From Pseudomonadota bacterium (lineage in GTDB: Bacteria > Pseudomonadota > Gammaproteobacteria > Burkholderiales > Burkholderiaceae_C), in the NCBI GenBank assembly GCA_023422975.1, contig JAFAGF010000056.1:1-10177 (forward strand): a DNA stretch of 10,177 nt. The letters run 5' to 3'. The notes under the pieces are model-generated. The model saw nothing but the letters and a program-made list of their open reading frames with translations, was not told where the DNA came from and did not search any database. Positions 1-6,784 of this stretch are shown here, piece after piece. The position numbers and the translations under genes were made by a program. Every line of letters starts with the position of its first letter. Within the stretch, counting starts at the first letter, position 1.

Positions 1-189
1 CGTGGCCGCCACCAAAACCTGCCCGAGCGGACACGCACGCACGGTGTAGTGCAAAACCAAGGGAGTCGCGGCGGAGGAAGTGCGTGTGCTCATGCCCAGC
101 ACTCTATGCCAGCGGCTGCGCCGCGCCAAGGGGAAATCCCTACACAGCGGTGACAGCCGCCATGCAGCCACAACGCTACGCTTGGCACC

Positions 190-194
190 AGGAG
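190..194 (+). promoter_or_regulatory. Ribosome binding site deciding the start of the MFS gene
   Basis: An AGGAG sequence lies 8 bases upstream of the in-frame GTG at 203. The more upstream in-frame GTG at 80 would add a 41-residue polar, arginine-rich leader before the first membrane helix, which is unusual for MFS proteins. The site therefore favours GTG 203 as the start. Confidence 0.6.
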
Positions 195-202
195 ATGCCA
201 CT

Positions 203-1462
203 GTGCCCGAGACCCCAACCACAACTTCCCAACGCCCCGTCTTGCAACGTCCGCTCTGGACCATGCTGATCGCGCTGCTCACCGGTTTTGCCCTGAGCCA
301 AGCCTTTCGCACCATCACGGCCATCCTGGCCCAGGGACTGCAGCAGGACTTTGGCATCAGCGCCAGTTCGCTGGGCGCTTTTGCCGGGTTGTTTGGTCTG
401 TCGTTTGGTGTGGCCCAGTTGCTGATGGGCATTGGCATGGATTTGTATGGCCTGCGCCGCACCGTGCTGTGCGCATTTCCGTTTGCCACGCTGGGGGCCA
501 TCGTGTCTGCCGCTGCGCCCAGCTATGGCTGGCTGATGCTGGGTCAGTTGATGATTGGCGTGGGCTGCTCTCCCGCCTTTTTGGCCTGTACGGTATTTAT
601 TGCACGCCACTTTCCTCCAGAGCGCTTTGCCTTTTTCTCGGGCGTCTCCATGGGGGCTGGCGGCTTGGGCCTGCTGTTTACCGGCAGCCCTTTGGCATGG
701 GTGGTGGAAATAGGCAGCTGGCGCAGCGGTTTTTGGCTGCTCAGCGCCCTGTGTGCGCTGTCGTGGCTGCTGATTTTCTGCAAAGTTCACGAACCTGCAC
801 TACCCAGCACCGCTGCGCCTGCCCAGCAAGAAACCTGGCGCTCTGCCTTTGTACGCATGGCCGAGCTGCTCACGTTGCCGCATACATGGGGGATTGTGGT
901 GCTGGGCATGTCTTGCTACGCCGCCTTCCTGTCCATGCGCGGCCTTTGGGTAGGCCCACTGCTGATGGAGCGCTATGCATTTAGCCTGGTACAAAGCGGC
1001 CACGTGGCCTTTGTGATGTCGCTGATTTCGCTGTTTACCCCGGCGCTGTTCGGCCGTCTTGACCCCGGCACCTTGCCGCGCCGCCAGTGGCTGTCCAATC
1101 TGTCGTTGTGCATGGCCGCATTGTTTGCCCTGCTGGCCCTGTGGCACAACGCCACGGCGAACGTGGTCACCATCATTGCCATGGCCACGCTCTCGGGCTA
1201 CGGTCTGCTGCAATATGCCGATGTGCGTGCGTCCTACCCCAGCCACATGACAGGACGGGCGCTCTCGCTGTTCACCATGGCCATGTTTTTGGGCGTGGCA
1301 TTGATGCAGTGGTTCACAGGTCTCGTGGCTGCCTGGGCCGAGAGCCAAGGCTGGGAAACCTACAGCGCAGTCTCCCTGACGATTGCGTTGTGGCTGATTC
1401 TGGCCTCCACGGCCTACCGGCTGCTGCCGGCATCGCCCCTGCTGCAGACCACGAAAATTTAA
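203..1462 (+). CDS. Major facilitator superfamily (MFS) transporter, substrate unknown
   Basis: This encodes an inner-membrane secondary transporter of about 419 residues, the usual MFS length. It has roughly 12 hydrophobic segments in two halves separated by a polar central loop (around HEPALPSTAAPAQQ). The loop after helix 2 carries the MFS signature GMDLYGLRRT (a G-x-x-x-D-x-x-G-x-R-R pattern), which is the main family evidence. The frame is open back to 80, but I place the start at GTG 203 because of the AGGAG at 190-194 and because the first helix then begins about 17 residues in (WTMLIALLTGFALSQAF). The gene converges on a flavin monooxygenase gene with only 11 bases between the stops, so a shared pathway (uptake or efflux of an aromatic compound) is possible but is inference only. 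Substrate and direction of transport cannot be read from the sequence. No clear promoter was found in 1-202. Confidence 0.9.
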   Translation: MPETPTTTSQRPVLQRPLWTMLIALLTGFALSQAFRTITAILAQGLQQDFGISASSLGAFAGLFGLSFGVAQLLMGIGMDLYGLRRTVLCAFPFATLGAIVSAAAPSYGWLMLGQLMIGVGCSPAFLACTVFIARHFPPERFAFFSGVSMGAGGLGLLFTGSPLAWVVEIGSWRSGFWLLSALCALSWLLIFCKVHEPALPSTAAPAQQETWRSAFVRMAELLTLPHTWGIVVLGMSCYAAFLSMRGLWVGPLLMERYAFSLVQSGHVAFVMSLISLFTPALFGRLDPGTLPRRQWLSNLSLCMAALFALLALWHNATANVVTIIAMATLSGYGLLQYADVRASYPSHMTGRALSLFTMAMFLGVALMQWFTGLVAAWAESQGWETYSAVSLTIALWLILASTAYRLLPASPLLQTTKI

Positions 1463-1473
1463 AGACAAAGCCT

Positions 1474-2685
1474 TTACAGAATGCTGGCGCTGGAGCCCTC
1501 ACCGCTGTAGAGCCACGGCACATCCATAAGCTTGCCCCCCAGCATGCGCATGGCCATATCACGCCCCCAGCGCACCGGGCCGATCGCATGAAAGATGTTG
1601 CCGTTGCGAATGGAGCGCGCTTGCACGCGGGCATTGCGTTCCCAGCGATTGAGCGCATAGCGGCGCAAGCGCAGGCCGATGTCCAAATCGTCCATCGCCA
1701 AAGCACGCTGCAACTCTGCCGCATCTTCAATCGCCATACCCGCACCCTGGGCCAGATAAGGGCGCATGGGGTGGGCCGCATCACCAATCAAACCAACCAA
1801 CCCCTTGGCCATGGCGTCAGGGCCCTGGATGGGTGCGCGGTCCGACAAAGGCCACAAGCGCCACTGGGCACCTGCGGCCGGCACACTGCGGATCAAATCC
1901 TGCAAATTGCTGCTGCAATGGGCCAAGGCCTGCTCCAGCACCTGAGCATTGGCGGCATGGTCCCAATGCTCCAAATCTTGAGGGGCTGGGCCTTCAATGA
2001 TGACCACGATGTTCATCATTTCGCCACGCCGCACAGGGTAGTGCACCGCATGCATGTGCGGGCCCAACCACACCGTTACTTCATTGCTGCGCCACCCCAC
2101 AGGGATATCGGCCATCGGCAGCAAGGCCCGATACGCCAAATGGCCCGATACCCGAGGACGGCTGTGGTCGCCCAGCACAACGGGGCGCAGCTTGCTCCAC
2201 ACACCATCGGCCAGCATCAGGGCATCCCCCTCCACCACTTTATTGGCTGCGGTGCGAATCGTGGTCACGCGCTCTGTGCCCAGCAGCTCCGCCACTTCTT
2301 GCCCGGGATTGATATAGATGTCTGCGCGCTCTTGCGCGGCACTGTGCAGCACCGTGTGCAGATCTGCGCGATGGATCGTGACATAGGCCGCGCCATAACG
2401 TTCCACCATGGACTGTCCCAGCGGAGCACTGGCCAATACCTGGCCGCTCAACGCACTGCGCGCCACCAATTGCTGCGGCACTGCAGCAACCTGTTGCAGC
2501 GACTTTTGCAGCCCCCAAGCCTGCAAGCGACGCACCACATTCGGCCCCAGTTGCACACCCGCACCCACCTCCGAAAACACAGTGGCCCGTTCAAACAAGC
2601 GTGCATCCCAGCCAGCGTGCGATGCCCCCAACGCTGCAGCCATGCCTGCAATGCCACCACCTGCGATCAATACTTGTTTTTTCAT
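1474..2685 (-). CDS. FAD-dependent monooxygenase, salicylate / 3-hydroxybenzoate hydroxylase-like
   Basis: This is a 403-residue group A flavoprotein monooxygenase, which would hydroxylate an aromatic or similar ring using NAD(P)H and O2. The three family motifs are in order: the GxGxxG dinucleotide fold at residues 9-14 with the ribose-binding glutamate in LFER (E33); the DG motif at D160-G161 (ADGVWSKLR); and the GD motif at G301-D302 (GLIGDAAHPMRPYLAQG), followed by MAIEDA. The C-terminal PWLYSGEG resembles the WLYGYDA ending seen in salicylate and 3-hydroxybenzoate hydroxylases. The frame stays open to 2766, but the GxGxxG fold requires a start close to ATG 2685 (MKKQVLIAGGG). No good Shine-Dalgarno sequence precedes this ATG. 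A weak promoter-like pair lies upstream (TTGCCC at 2790-2795, 17-base spacer, TAATTT at 2767-2772). The true substrate is not determinable here; UbiH-type and tetracycline-type relatives are alternatives. Confidence 0.88.
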   Translation of the reverse strand: MKKQVLIAGGGIAGMAAALGASHAGWDARLFERATVFSEVGAGVQLGPNVVRRLQAWGLQKSLQQVAAVPQQLVARSALSGQVLASAPLGQSMVERYGAAYVTIHRADLHTVLHSAAQERADIYINPGQEVAELLGTERVTTIRTAANKVVEGDALMLADGVWSKLRPVVLGDHSRPRVSGHLAYRALLPMADIPVGWRSNEVTVWLGPHMHAVHYPVRRGEMMNIVVIIEGPAPQDLEHWDHAANAQVLEQALAHCSSNLQDLIRSVPAAGAQWRLWPLSDRAPIQGPDAMAKGLVGLIGDAAHPMRPYLAQGAGMAIEDAAELQRALAMDDLDIGLRLRRYALNRWERNARVQARSIRNGNIFHAIGPVRWGRDMAMRMLGGKLMDVPWLYSGEGSSASIL

Positions 2686-2865
2686 GGGGCAAATTGTGGC
2701 GCTGAAACAGGTGGCACGAACACCTCCAAAGCAAAAGAACGCTGATGCGCCGCAAACACTGCCCACAAATTAAGCAGCACCCTCAATCTGGGCAACTGAA
2801 TGCAAGCTTTGGACCTCCAACCACTCATAAGCAAGCCACCGCAACTACATGCCAAAAAAGTAATG

Positions 2866-2892
2866 AAAAAAGCCCGCTTTCGCAGGCTTTTT
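2866..2892. terminator. Bidirectional rho-independent terminator downstream of hns
   Basis: AAAAAGCC-C-GC pairs with GC-A-GGCTTTTT around a four-base TTTC loop, with one C/A mismatch in the stem. On the minus strand the hairpin ends in a T run, about 20 bases past the hns-like stop codon, and serves that gene. The A tract on the other arm makes it symmetrical, but no rightward gene ends here. Confidence 0.8.
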
Positions 2893-2912
2893 GGGAAACT
2901 CAGAATTCGCAA

Positions 2913-3203
2913 TTAAATTTCGAACTTGCTGCGGTCTTGGTCCTGAATCCACTTAGGCGCTTTGCCACGGCCCGTCCATGTTTCACCGGTTTCAGGGTTT
3001 TTGTATTTGGGTGGCACCTTGCTGCCCGCCCCGCTGGTGCGCGTAGAACGTGCAGGGGGAAATACATCTGCTGCAGTCAGCCCATACTCATCGACCAAAG
3101 CACGCACCTTGCTCACAGCCTCCGCCAATTCACGCTTGCGCGCATCTTGAATTTGCTTTTCTAGTTCTTCGCGCTGTTTCAAAAGTTCTTTATAAGAGCT
3201 CAT
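2913..3203 (-). CDS. hns: H-NS family nucleoid-associated DNA-binding protein
   Basis: This is a 96-residue histone-like protein that binds AT-rich DNA and silences transcription. The N-terminal part (about residues 2-45) is a charged heptad-rich helix (YKELLKQREELEKQIQDARKR) expected to form the dimerisation coiled coil. A flexible basic proline/serine linker (about 49-66) follows. The C-terminal DNA-binding domain has the family core TWTGRGKAPKWI at residues 75-86, with the minor-groove GRGK loop at 78-81 and W85. The length matches the short H-NS-like proteins common in beta-proteobacteria (Bordetella/Burkholderia type), shorter than E. coli H-NS (137 aa). AAGGA at 3212-3216, 8 bases upstream, supports ATG 3203. 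Several paralogues usually occur per genome, so this may not be the main H-NS. The AT-rich upstream spacer suggests autoregulation (inference). Confidence 0.93.
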   Translation of the reverse strand: MSSYKELLKQREELEKQIQDARKRELAEAVSKVRALVDEYGLTAADVFPPARSTRTSGAGSKVPPKYKNPETGETWTGRGKAPKWIQDQDRSKFEI

Positions 3204-3231
3204 GGAAGAATTCCTTTCTGTAAGTTCTCAA

Positions 3232-3261
3232 ATTATAGATATATAAATATTTTTGTATAAA
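3232..3261 (-). promoter_or_regulatory. Candidate sigma-70 promoter of hns
   Basis: On the minus strand there is a perfect -10 box TATAAT at 3237-3232. An 18-base spacer separates it from a weak -35-like TTTATA at 3261-3256 (4 of 6 matches to TTGACA). The -10 box lies about 30 bases upstream of the hns ATG, leaving a short leader with the AAGGA ribosome site. In such AT-rich DNA a chance TATAAT is easier to obtain, hence the moderate confidence. Confidence 0.5.
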
Positions 3262-3402
3262 CCGTTGAACAAAATTTTTTCATTTGTTGTTATTTTTATA
3301 TTCACAAATCAAGCAACACCAATCGAAAAATTATCTCTTGCATTGATTTTTCTGTCATATAGATCCGTACATATTCCGCGTAAACTATCTCCCAGAAATT
3401 TC

Positions 3403-3430
3403 ATGGATTAGGAAGATCTCTTCAATCCAT
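3403..3430 (+). other. Stem-loop in the apaH 5' leader
   Basis: ATGGATT at 3403-3409 pairs perfectly with AATCCAT at 3424-3430. Inside it GAAG (3412-3415) pairs with CTTC (3420-3423) around an ATCT loop, with a two-base AG bulge on the left arm. The 11-pair stem ends 18 bases before the apaH GTG. No T run follows, so it is not an intrinsic terminator. It could be an RNA leader structure or a protein operator; which one is unknown. Confidence 0.45.
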
Positions 3431-3448
3431 ACCAAAGAAAGACAAAGA

Positions 3449-4294
3449 GTGTCCACTTACTTAATTGGTGACATCCAAGGGTGCAACACCGCTCTCACCA
3501 GACTTCTTGCACACATCTCGTTCTCCCCCAGTCGAGATACGGTTTACCTACTAGGTGACTTGATCAACAGAGGTCCTGAATCTGCAGAAGTGTTACGTTA
3601 CTGCATGGCACTGGGCGATGCTATTAAACCGCTGCTGGGCAATCACGACCTGCATTTACTTGCCAGCGCCTATGGTGTGCGCAAACCTGGCAAACGAGAT
3701 ACTTTGCAGAGCATTTTGAATGCACCCGACCGGGAAGCTTTGCTGCACTGGGTTTCTCAGCAGCCATTAGCCCGCTCCATTCAAAACCCGCAAGGGCAGC
3801 GATTATTGATGGTTCATGCGGGTGTATTACCCCAATGGAGTCTGGAGGACACGCTGCAACTGGCCGATGAAGTGCACCAGCAAATCAAAGGTGAGGCACT
3901 ACCGCAGTTTCTGATGCATATGTATGGCAATCAACCCAATCGCTGGGATTCCTCTTTTACAGGTAGTGACAGAAACCGTTTGATTGTGAATGCATTAACG
4001 CGCATTCGCTTCTGTACGGCCCAAGGTGCTATGGACTTTGAAAGCTCGGAATCTGCAGACGATGCGCCACAAGGCCTGATGCCGTGGTTTGACTGCCCTG
4101 ACCGTAAAACGACCCAAGACATCATTGCGTTTGGCCACTGGTCAACTCTGGGCTTGATCAATCGCCCCAATCTGATGGCCTTGGATACCGGCTGCGTCTG
4201 GGGCGGCTGCCTCAGCGCCATGGAAATTGGTACAGACTTCCAAGAGCGAAAGCTCCACCAGATTCACTGTGAGCAAGCCCAAAAGCCTGGCTAA
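3449..4294 (+). CDS. apaH: Symmetrical bis(5'-nucleosyl)-tetraphosphatase (Ap4A hydrolase)
   Basis: This enzyme cleaves the alarmone Ap4A symmetrically into two ADP in the cytoplasm. The 281-residue product has the family's usual length (about 275-282). Metallophosphoesterase motifs appear in order: GDIQG at residues 7-11 (ApaH has Q where PPP phosphatases have H), GDLINRG at 36-42, GNHD at 64-67, the metal-ligand histidine in MVHAG (H123), and GHWS with H230. These are followed by the typical LDTGCVWGGCLSA at 245-257. The GTG start gives MSTYLIGDIQG, the normal ApaH N-terminus. The ribosome site is poor, only a purine stretch (AAAGAAAGACAAAG). apaH often sits with ksgA/pdxA in gamma-proteobacteria; here it stands alone, divergent from hns, and ends in a strong palindromic terminator, so it is probably monocistronic. 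Confidence 0.96.
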   Translation: MSTYLIGDIQGCNTALTRLLAHISFSPSRDTVYLLGDLINRGPESAEVLRYCMALGDAIKPLLGNHDLHLLASAYGVRKPGKRDTLQSILNAPDREALLHWVSQQPLARSIQNPQGQRLLMVHAGVLPQWSLEDTLQLADEVHQQIKGEALPQFLMHMYGNQPNRWDSSFTGSDRNRLIVNALTRIRFCTAQGAMDFESSESADDAPQGLMPWFDCPDRKTTQDIIAFGHWSTLGLINRPNLMALDTGCVWGGCLSAMEIGTDFQERKLHQIHCEQAQKPG

Positions 4295-4309
4295 GCACTT
4301 TTGCTTCAG

Positions 4310-4347
4310 CCATCAAAAAACCACGGCATGCCGTGGTTTTTTGATGG
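4310..4347. terminator. Perfect 38-bp palindromic bidirectional terminator (apaH / rhlE)
   Basis: Bases 4310-4347 are a perfect inverted repeat centred between 4328 and 4329: CCATC, six A, CCACGGCA, then the complement. As RNA it gives a CCACGG/CCGTGG stem flanked by A6/T6, so each strand reads as a GC stem followed by a T run. It begins 15 bases after the apaH stop and ends 10 bases before the rhlE stop, so it serves both convergent genes. Confidence 0.93.
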
Positions 4348-4357
4348 TGTGGGCCGC

Positions 4358-5773
4358 TTAGAAGCTACCCATAGGCTTAAACAATGCTGCCACTTTGCGC
4401 TTCGGCTTGGCACCCAGTGCTGCTTTAGGCGCTACCTTACCCACCGCATCCCATGCAGGTACATGGGTATCGCTGGCCTCATAAGGTTTATCGAAGAAAG
4501 GGTCCGCCGATGCACTGCGCACGGGACGTGCACCACGAACGGGGCGCGTGCCCTGTGCCGATGCACTGCGCTGCACTTCCTCACGCCCCGGAGCATCACG
4601 GTGCTGCTCCCGGTCACGAAAACGCCGCGACTCTGGCAGTTGAATGCTCTGTACGTTGATCTTCTTCTTGATCAGCTTCTCAATCTCGGCCACCAGCTTG
4701 GTGTCGGAGCTGCTCACCATGGTCACCGCCAAACCTGTGGCACCGCCGCGGCCTGTGCGGCCAATACGGTGCACATAATCTTCGGCATTGAATGGCACAT
4801 CGTAGTTAAACACCGCGGGCACATCCTTGATGTCCAACCCACGTGCCGCTACATCTGTACACACCAGCAAGTCCACTTCGCCTTGCTTGAAAGCTTCCAG
4901 CGCTTTCAGACGCTCGTCCTGACTCTTATCGCCATGCAACGCTGCCGCGCGATAGCCATCGCGCTCCAAAGCACGGGTCAAACGGGCGCAGCCGAGTTTG
5001 CTGTTCGAGAAGATAAATGCCTGGCGAATGCCTTCCTCACGCAAGACCACCTGAATTGCACGGCGCTTGTCGTCATCATTGGCGCTGTAAAAGCGCTGCT
5101 CCACGGAAGACGCCGTTTCATTGGGCCGCGCCACTTCAATCGTGACTGGGTCTTGCAGGTAGCTGCCTGCCAGGCGCTTGATTTCTGGCGAGAAGGTAGC
5201 ACTGAAGAGCAGCGTGGTACGAGTCTTGGGCAAATGGCTCAAGATACGCTGCAAGTCGGGTAAGAAGCCAATATCAAGCATGCGGTCTGCTTCATCCAGC
5301 ACCACATATTCCACTTGGTTCAGCACCACGTTTTTGGCTTCAATGTGGTCCAGCAGGCGACCGGGAGTGGCCACCAGTACTTCCACACCTTTTTTCAGCT
5401 CGATGGTCTGGGGCTTCATATCCATGCCACCAAACACTACCGTGCTGCGCAGCTTGGTGTGCTTGGCATACAAGGCAATTTGCTGGGCAACCTGATCCGC
5501 CAGTTCACGGGTAGGCAAAAGCACCAAGGCACGCACAGGATGGCGTGCAGGTGAAGCAGAGCTGTTTTCGTGCCGCATCAAACGTTGCAGCAACGGCAGC
5601 GAGAAGGCAGCCGTTTTGCCAGTACCTGTCTGCGCTGCTCCCATCACATCCTTGCCGGTCAAAACCACCGGAATCGCCTGGGCCTGGATGGGGGTCATGG
5701 ACTCGTAGCCCATTTCGGCCACGGCGCGTGCCAGAGGCTCCGCCAAGAGTAAAGAGGAAAAAGAACTTGTCAT
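4358..5773 (-). CDS. rhlE: DEAD-box ATP-dependent RNA helicase RhlE
   Basis: This is a 471-residue RNA helicase that unwinds short RNA duplexes in the cytoplasm, with roles in ribosome maturation and RNA decay. All core motifs are present: Q motif with F5 and TPIQ at 27-30; motif I AQTGTGKT 47-54; Ia PTRELADQ 87-94; TPGR 136-139; DEAD 160-163; SAT 191-193; motif V ARGLD 310-314; motif VI HRIGRTGR 335-342. The RecA-like core ends near 378. A basic low-complexity tail of about 90 residues follows, with two copies of RSASA (402-406 and 419-423) and a lysine-rich end (AKPKRKVAALFKPMGSF), the kind of variable RNA-binding tail seen in RhlE. The start at ATG 5773 has only a partial ribosome site (CAGG) upstream. 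The 111-base gap to ypfJ suggests its own promoter, but I could not identify one. Confidence 0.95.
   Translation of the reverse strand: MTSSFSSLLLAEPLARAVAEMGYESMTPIQAQAIPVVLTGKDVMGAAQTGTGKTAAFSLPLLQRLMRHENSSASPARHPVRALVLLPTRELADQVAQQIALYAKHTKLRSTVVFGGMDMKPQTIELKKGVEVLVATPGRLLDHIEAKNVVLNQVEYVVLDEADRMLDIGFLPDLQRILSHLPKTRTTLLFSATFSPEIKRLAGSYLQDPVTIEVARPNETASSVEQRFYSANDDDKRRAIQVVLREEGIRQAFIFSNSKLGCARLTRALERDGYRAAALHGDKSQDERLKALEAFKQGEVDLLVCTDVAARGLDIKDVPAVFNYDVPFNAEDYVHRIGRTGRGGATGLAVTMVSSSDTKLVAEIEKLIKKKINVQSIQLPESRRFRDREQHRDAPGREEVQRSASAQGTRPVRGARPVRSASADPFFDKPYEASDTHVPAWDAVGKVAPKAALGAKPKRKVAALFKPMGSF
4506..4571. repeat. 15-bp exact direct repeat inside the rhlE tail
   Basis: GCCGATGCACTGCGC occurs at 4506-4520 and again at 4557-4571, 51 bases (17 codons) apart and in frame. 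On the coding strand it encodes RSASA twice in the basic C-terminal tail of RhlE. Nucleotide identity across both copies suggests a recent small duplication rather than codon-level convergence (inference). Confidence 0.75.
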
Positions 5774-5884
5774 TTAGCCTGCTATTGTCGCACTGTGAGC
5801 GCAAAGCGCTGTGTGGGGTTCATTAAATCCAGTGCTTCCTCGCGGATTCCGTGGAAATAAAACCGCACTCACAACCAAGGCTTA

Positions 5885-6757
5885 TTACAAATTGGCAGCA
5901 GAAAAGGTGTCGCAAGATTTCATAGCGCCCGTTTGCAGCCCTGTTTTAAACCATCGTTGGCGCTGTGTACTGCTTCCATGGGTAAAGCTGTCAGGCACCA
6001 CCTGCCCCGTTTGCGCTTTTTGCAAAGCATCGTCACCGATCTTGGCCGCAGCATTCATGGCCTCTTCCACATCGCCTTGTTCCAAGATTTGACGCTGATT
6101 TTGCGCATGGTGCGCCCAAACCCCGGCAAAACAGTCAGCTTGTAATTCCAGCTTCACAGAAAGCTTGTTGTATTCCACTTTGCTGACACGCCCACGCATT
6201 TGGTCAACCTGTCCAGAAATGCCCAGCAAGTTTTGTACATGGTGCCCCACTTCGTGCGCGATAACGTAGGCCTGCGCAAAGTCTCCTGGAGCACCCAACT
6301 GATTTTTTAGCTGGTCGTAAAAAGACAGGTCAATGTAGACCTTGTGGTCTCCCGGGCAATAAAACGGCCCCATGGCAGACTGACCGGTGCCACATGCTGT
6401 TCCGACAGCACCACGAAACAACACCAGCTTGGGCTCTTGGTAACTGGCACCGCCTTGCTGAAAAATCTGTCCCCATACATCTTCCGTATCCGCCAAAACG
6501 GTAGAGACAAACTGCCCCATGTTGTCATTGGCAGGTACACCTTGTGCAGGCGTGTTCTGCTGCACCACAGGCGCTCCGCCACCACCGCTAAGCACTCCCA
6601 AAATGGTCAAGGGATTAATACCAAGTACCCAGCCACCCACCAACGCTATCACGATGGTGCCAATTCCGATATTGCGCCCACCCAGCATCGGCGCACCGCC
6701 TCCACCACTGCGACGATCTTCCACATTGCTGGACTGGCGATTGCCTTCCCATTTCAT
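5885..6757 (-). CDS. ypfJ: YpfJ-family neutral zinc metallopeptidase (membrane-anchored)
   Basis: This is a 290-residue protein of the bacterial neutral zinc metallopeptidase family (PF04228, YpfJ type), close to the usual length. A glycine-rich cytoplasmic N-terminus starting MKWEGNRQSS and containing RRSGGGGAP (to about residue 28) precedes one membrane helix (about 30-56, IGTIVIALVGGWVLGI). The peptidase domain then faces the periplasm. The zinc site HEVGH is at 168-172 in AYVIAHEVGHHVQNLLG, and the downstream LELQADCFAGVWA (about 203-215) supplies further conserved acidic residues. The start at ATG 6757 has a strong GAGGAG six bases away. It probably forms an operon with the small membrane-protein gene 27 bases upstream. 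The physiological substrate of this family is not known. Confidence 0.94.
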   Translation of the reverse strand: MKWEGNRQSSNVEDRRSGGGGAPMLGGRNIGIGTIVIALVGGWVLGINPLTILGVLSGGGGAPVVQQNTPAQGVPANDNMGQFVSTVLADTEDVWGQIFQQGGASYQEPKLVLFRGAVGTACGTGQSAMGPFYCPGDHKVYIDLSFYDQLKNQLGAPGDFAQAYVIAHEVGHHVQNLLGISGQVDQMRGRVSKVEYNKLSVKLELQADCFAGVWAHHAQNQRQILEQGDVEEAMNAAAKIGDDALQKAQTGQVVPDSFTHGSSTQRQRWFKTGLQTGAMKSCDTFSAANL

Positions 6758-6763
6758 AAAACG

Positions 6764-6769
6764 CTCCTC
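6764..6769 (-). promoter_or_regulatory. Strong ribosome binding site of ypfJ
   Basis: GAGGAG lies on the minus strand six bases before ATG 6757. It sits inside the 27-base gap between the small upstream gene and ypfJ, so ypfJ can be translated independently even if the two are cotranscribed. Confidence 0.75.
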
Positions 6770-6784
6770 ATTTCACTAAGCTCA

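Larger units (their letters stand above)
3204..3448. promoter_or_regulatory. AT-rich divergent promoter region between hns and apaH
   Basis: The 245-base spacer holds the start-side regions of both genes. Its hns-proximal part is strikingly AT-rich (by hand count 10 G or C in the 70 bases 3231-3300), against clearly GC-rich coding DNA on both sides. It contains A/T tracts and TpA steps of the kind H-NS proteins prefer. An hns promoter can be assigned (3232-3261). No convincing sigma-70 promoter for apaH was found, although several TATA-like boxes lie between 3330 and 3390. H-NS autoregulation and an effect on apaH are plausible inferences. Confidence 0.65.

Noticed and set aside
1..153. Possible tail of an upstream gene (frame 1 open from the edge to TGA at 151-153, or frame 2 to TAG at 47-49)
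   Set aside because: Neither short translation has a recognisable feature and both cannot be right. Nothing in 1-202 other than the ribosome site at 190-194 could be supported.
176..1468. Two long minus-strand frames (176-790 and 800-1468) opposite the MFS gene
   Set aside because: Both are rich in Q, H, R and G with no hydrophobic core or motif, while the plus strand encodes a clear MFS protein over the same bases.
1087..2745. Open frame of 552 codons on the plus strand across the monooxygenase gene
   Set aside because: It is antisense to the full monooxygenase and overlaps the end of the transporter gene. Its composition (histidine-, arginine- and glutamine-rich, no domain) is that of a shadow frame in GC-rich DNA.
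2682..2912. 76-codon minus-strand frame between hns and the monooxygenase
   Set aside because: It begins at the hns terminator, overlaps the monooxygenase start, lacks a ribosome site, and its apparent hydrophobic stretch derives from the terminator sequence.
3344..3390. sigma-70 promoter for apaH
   Set aside because: TTGCAT and TATAGA boxes exist, but the spacing is about 14 bases and the alternative pairings match poorly. In this AT-rich DNA such boxes occur by chance.
4301..5263. 320-codon plus-strand frame opposite rhlE
   Set aside because: It starts in the terminator palindrome and lies antisense to the rhlE core with all helicase motifs. There is no recognisable domain.
5774..5884. 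Promoter or terminator between ypfJ and rhlE; small inverted repeat AGCGC-AAA-GCGCT at 5798-5810
   Set aside because: The arms are only five bases with no T run, and no -35/-10 pair with acceptable spacing was found. An rhlE promoter is likely here but cannot be placed.
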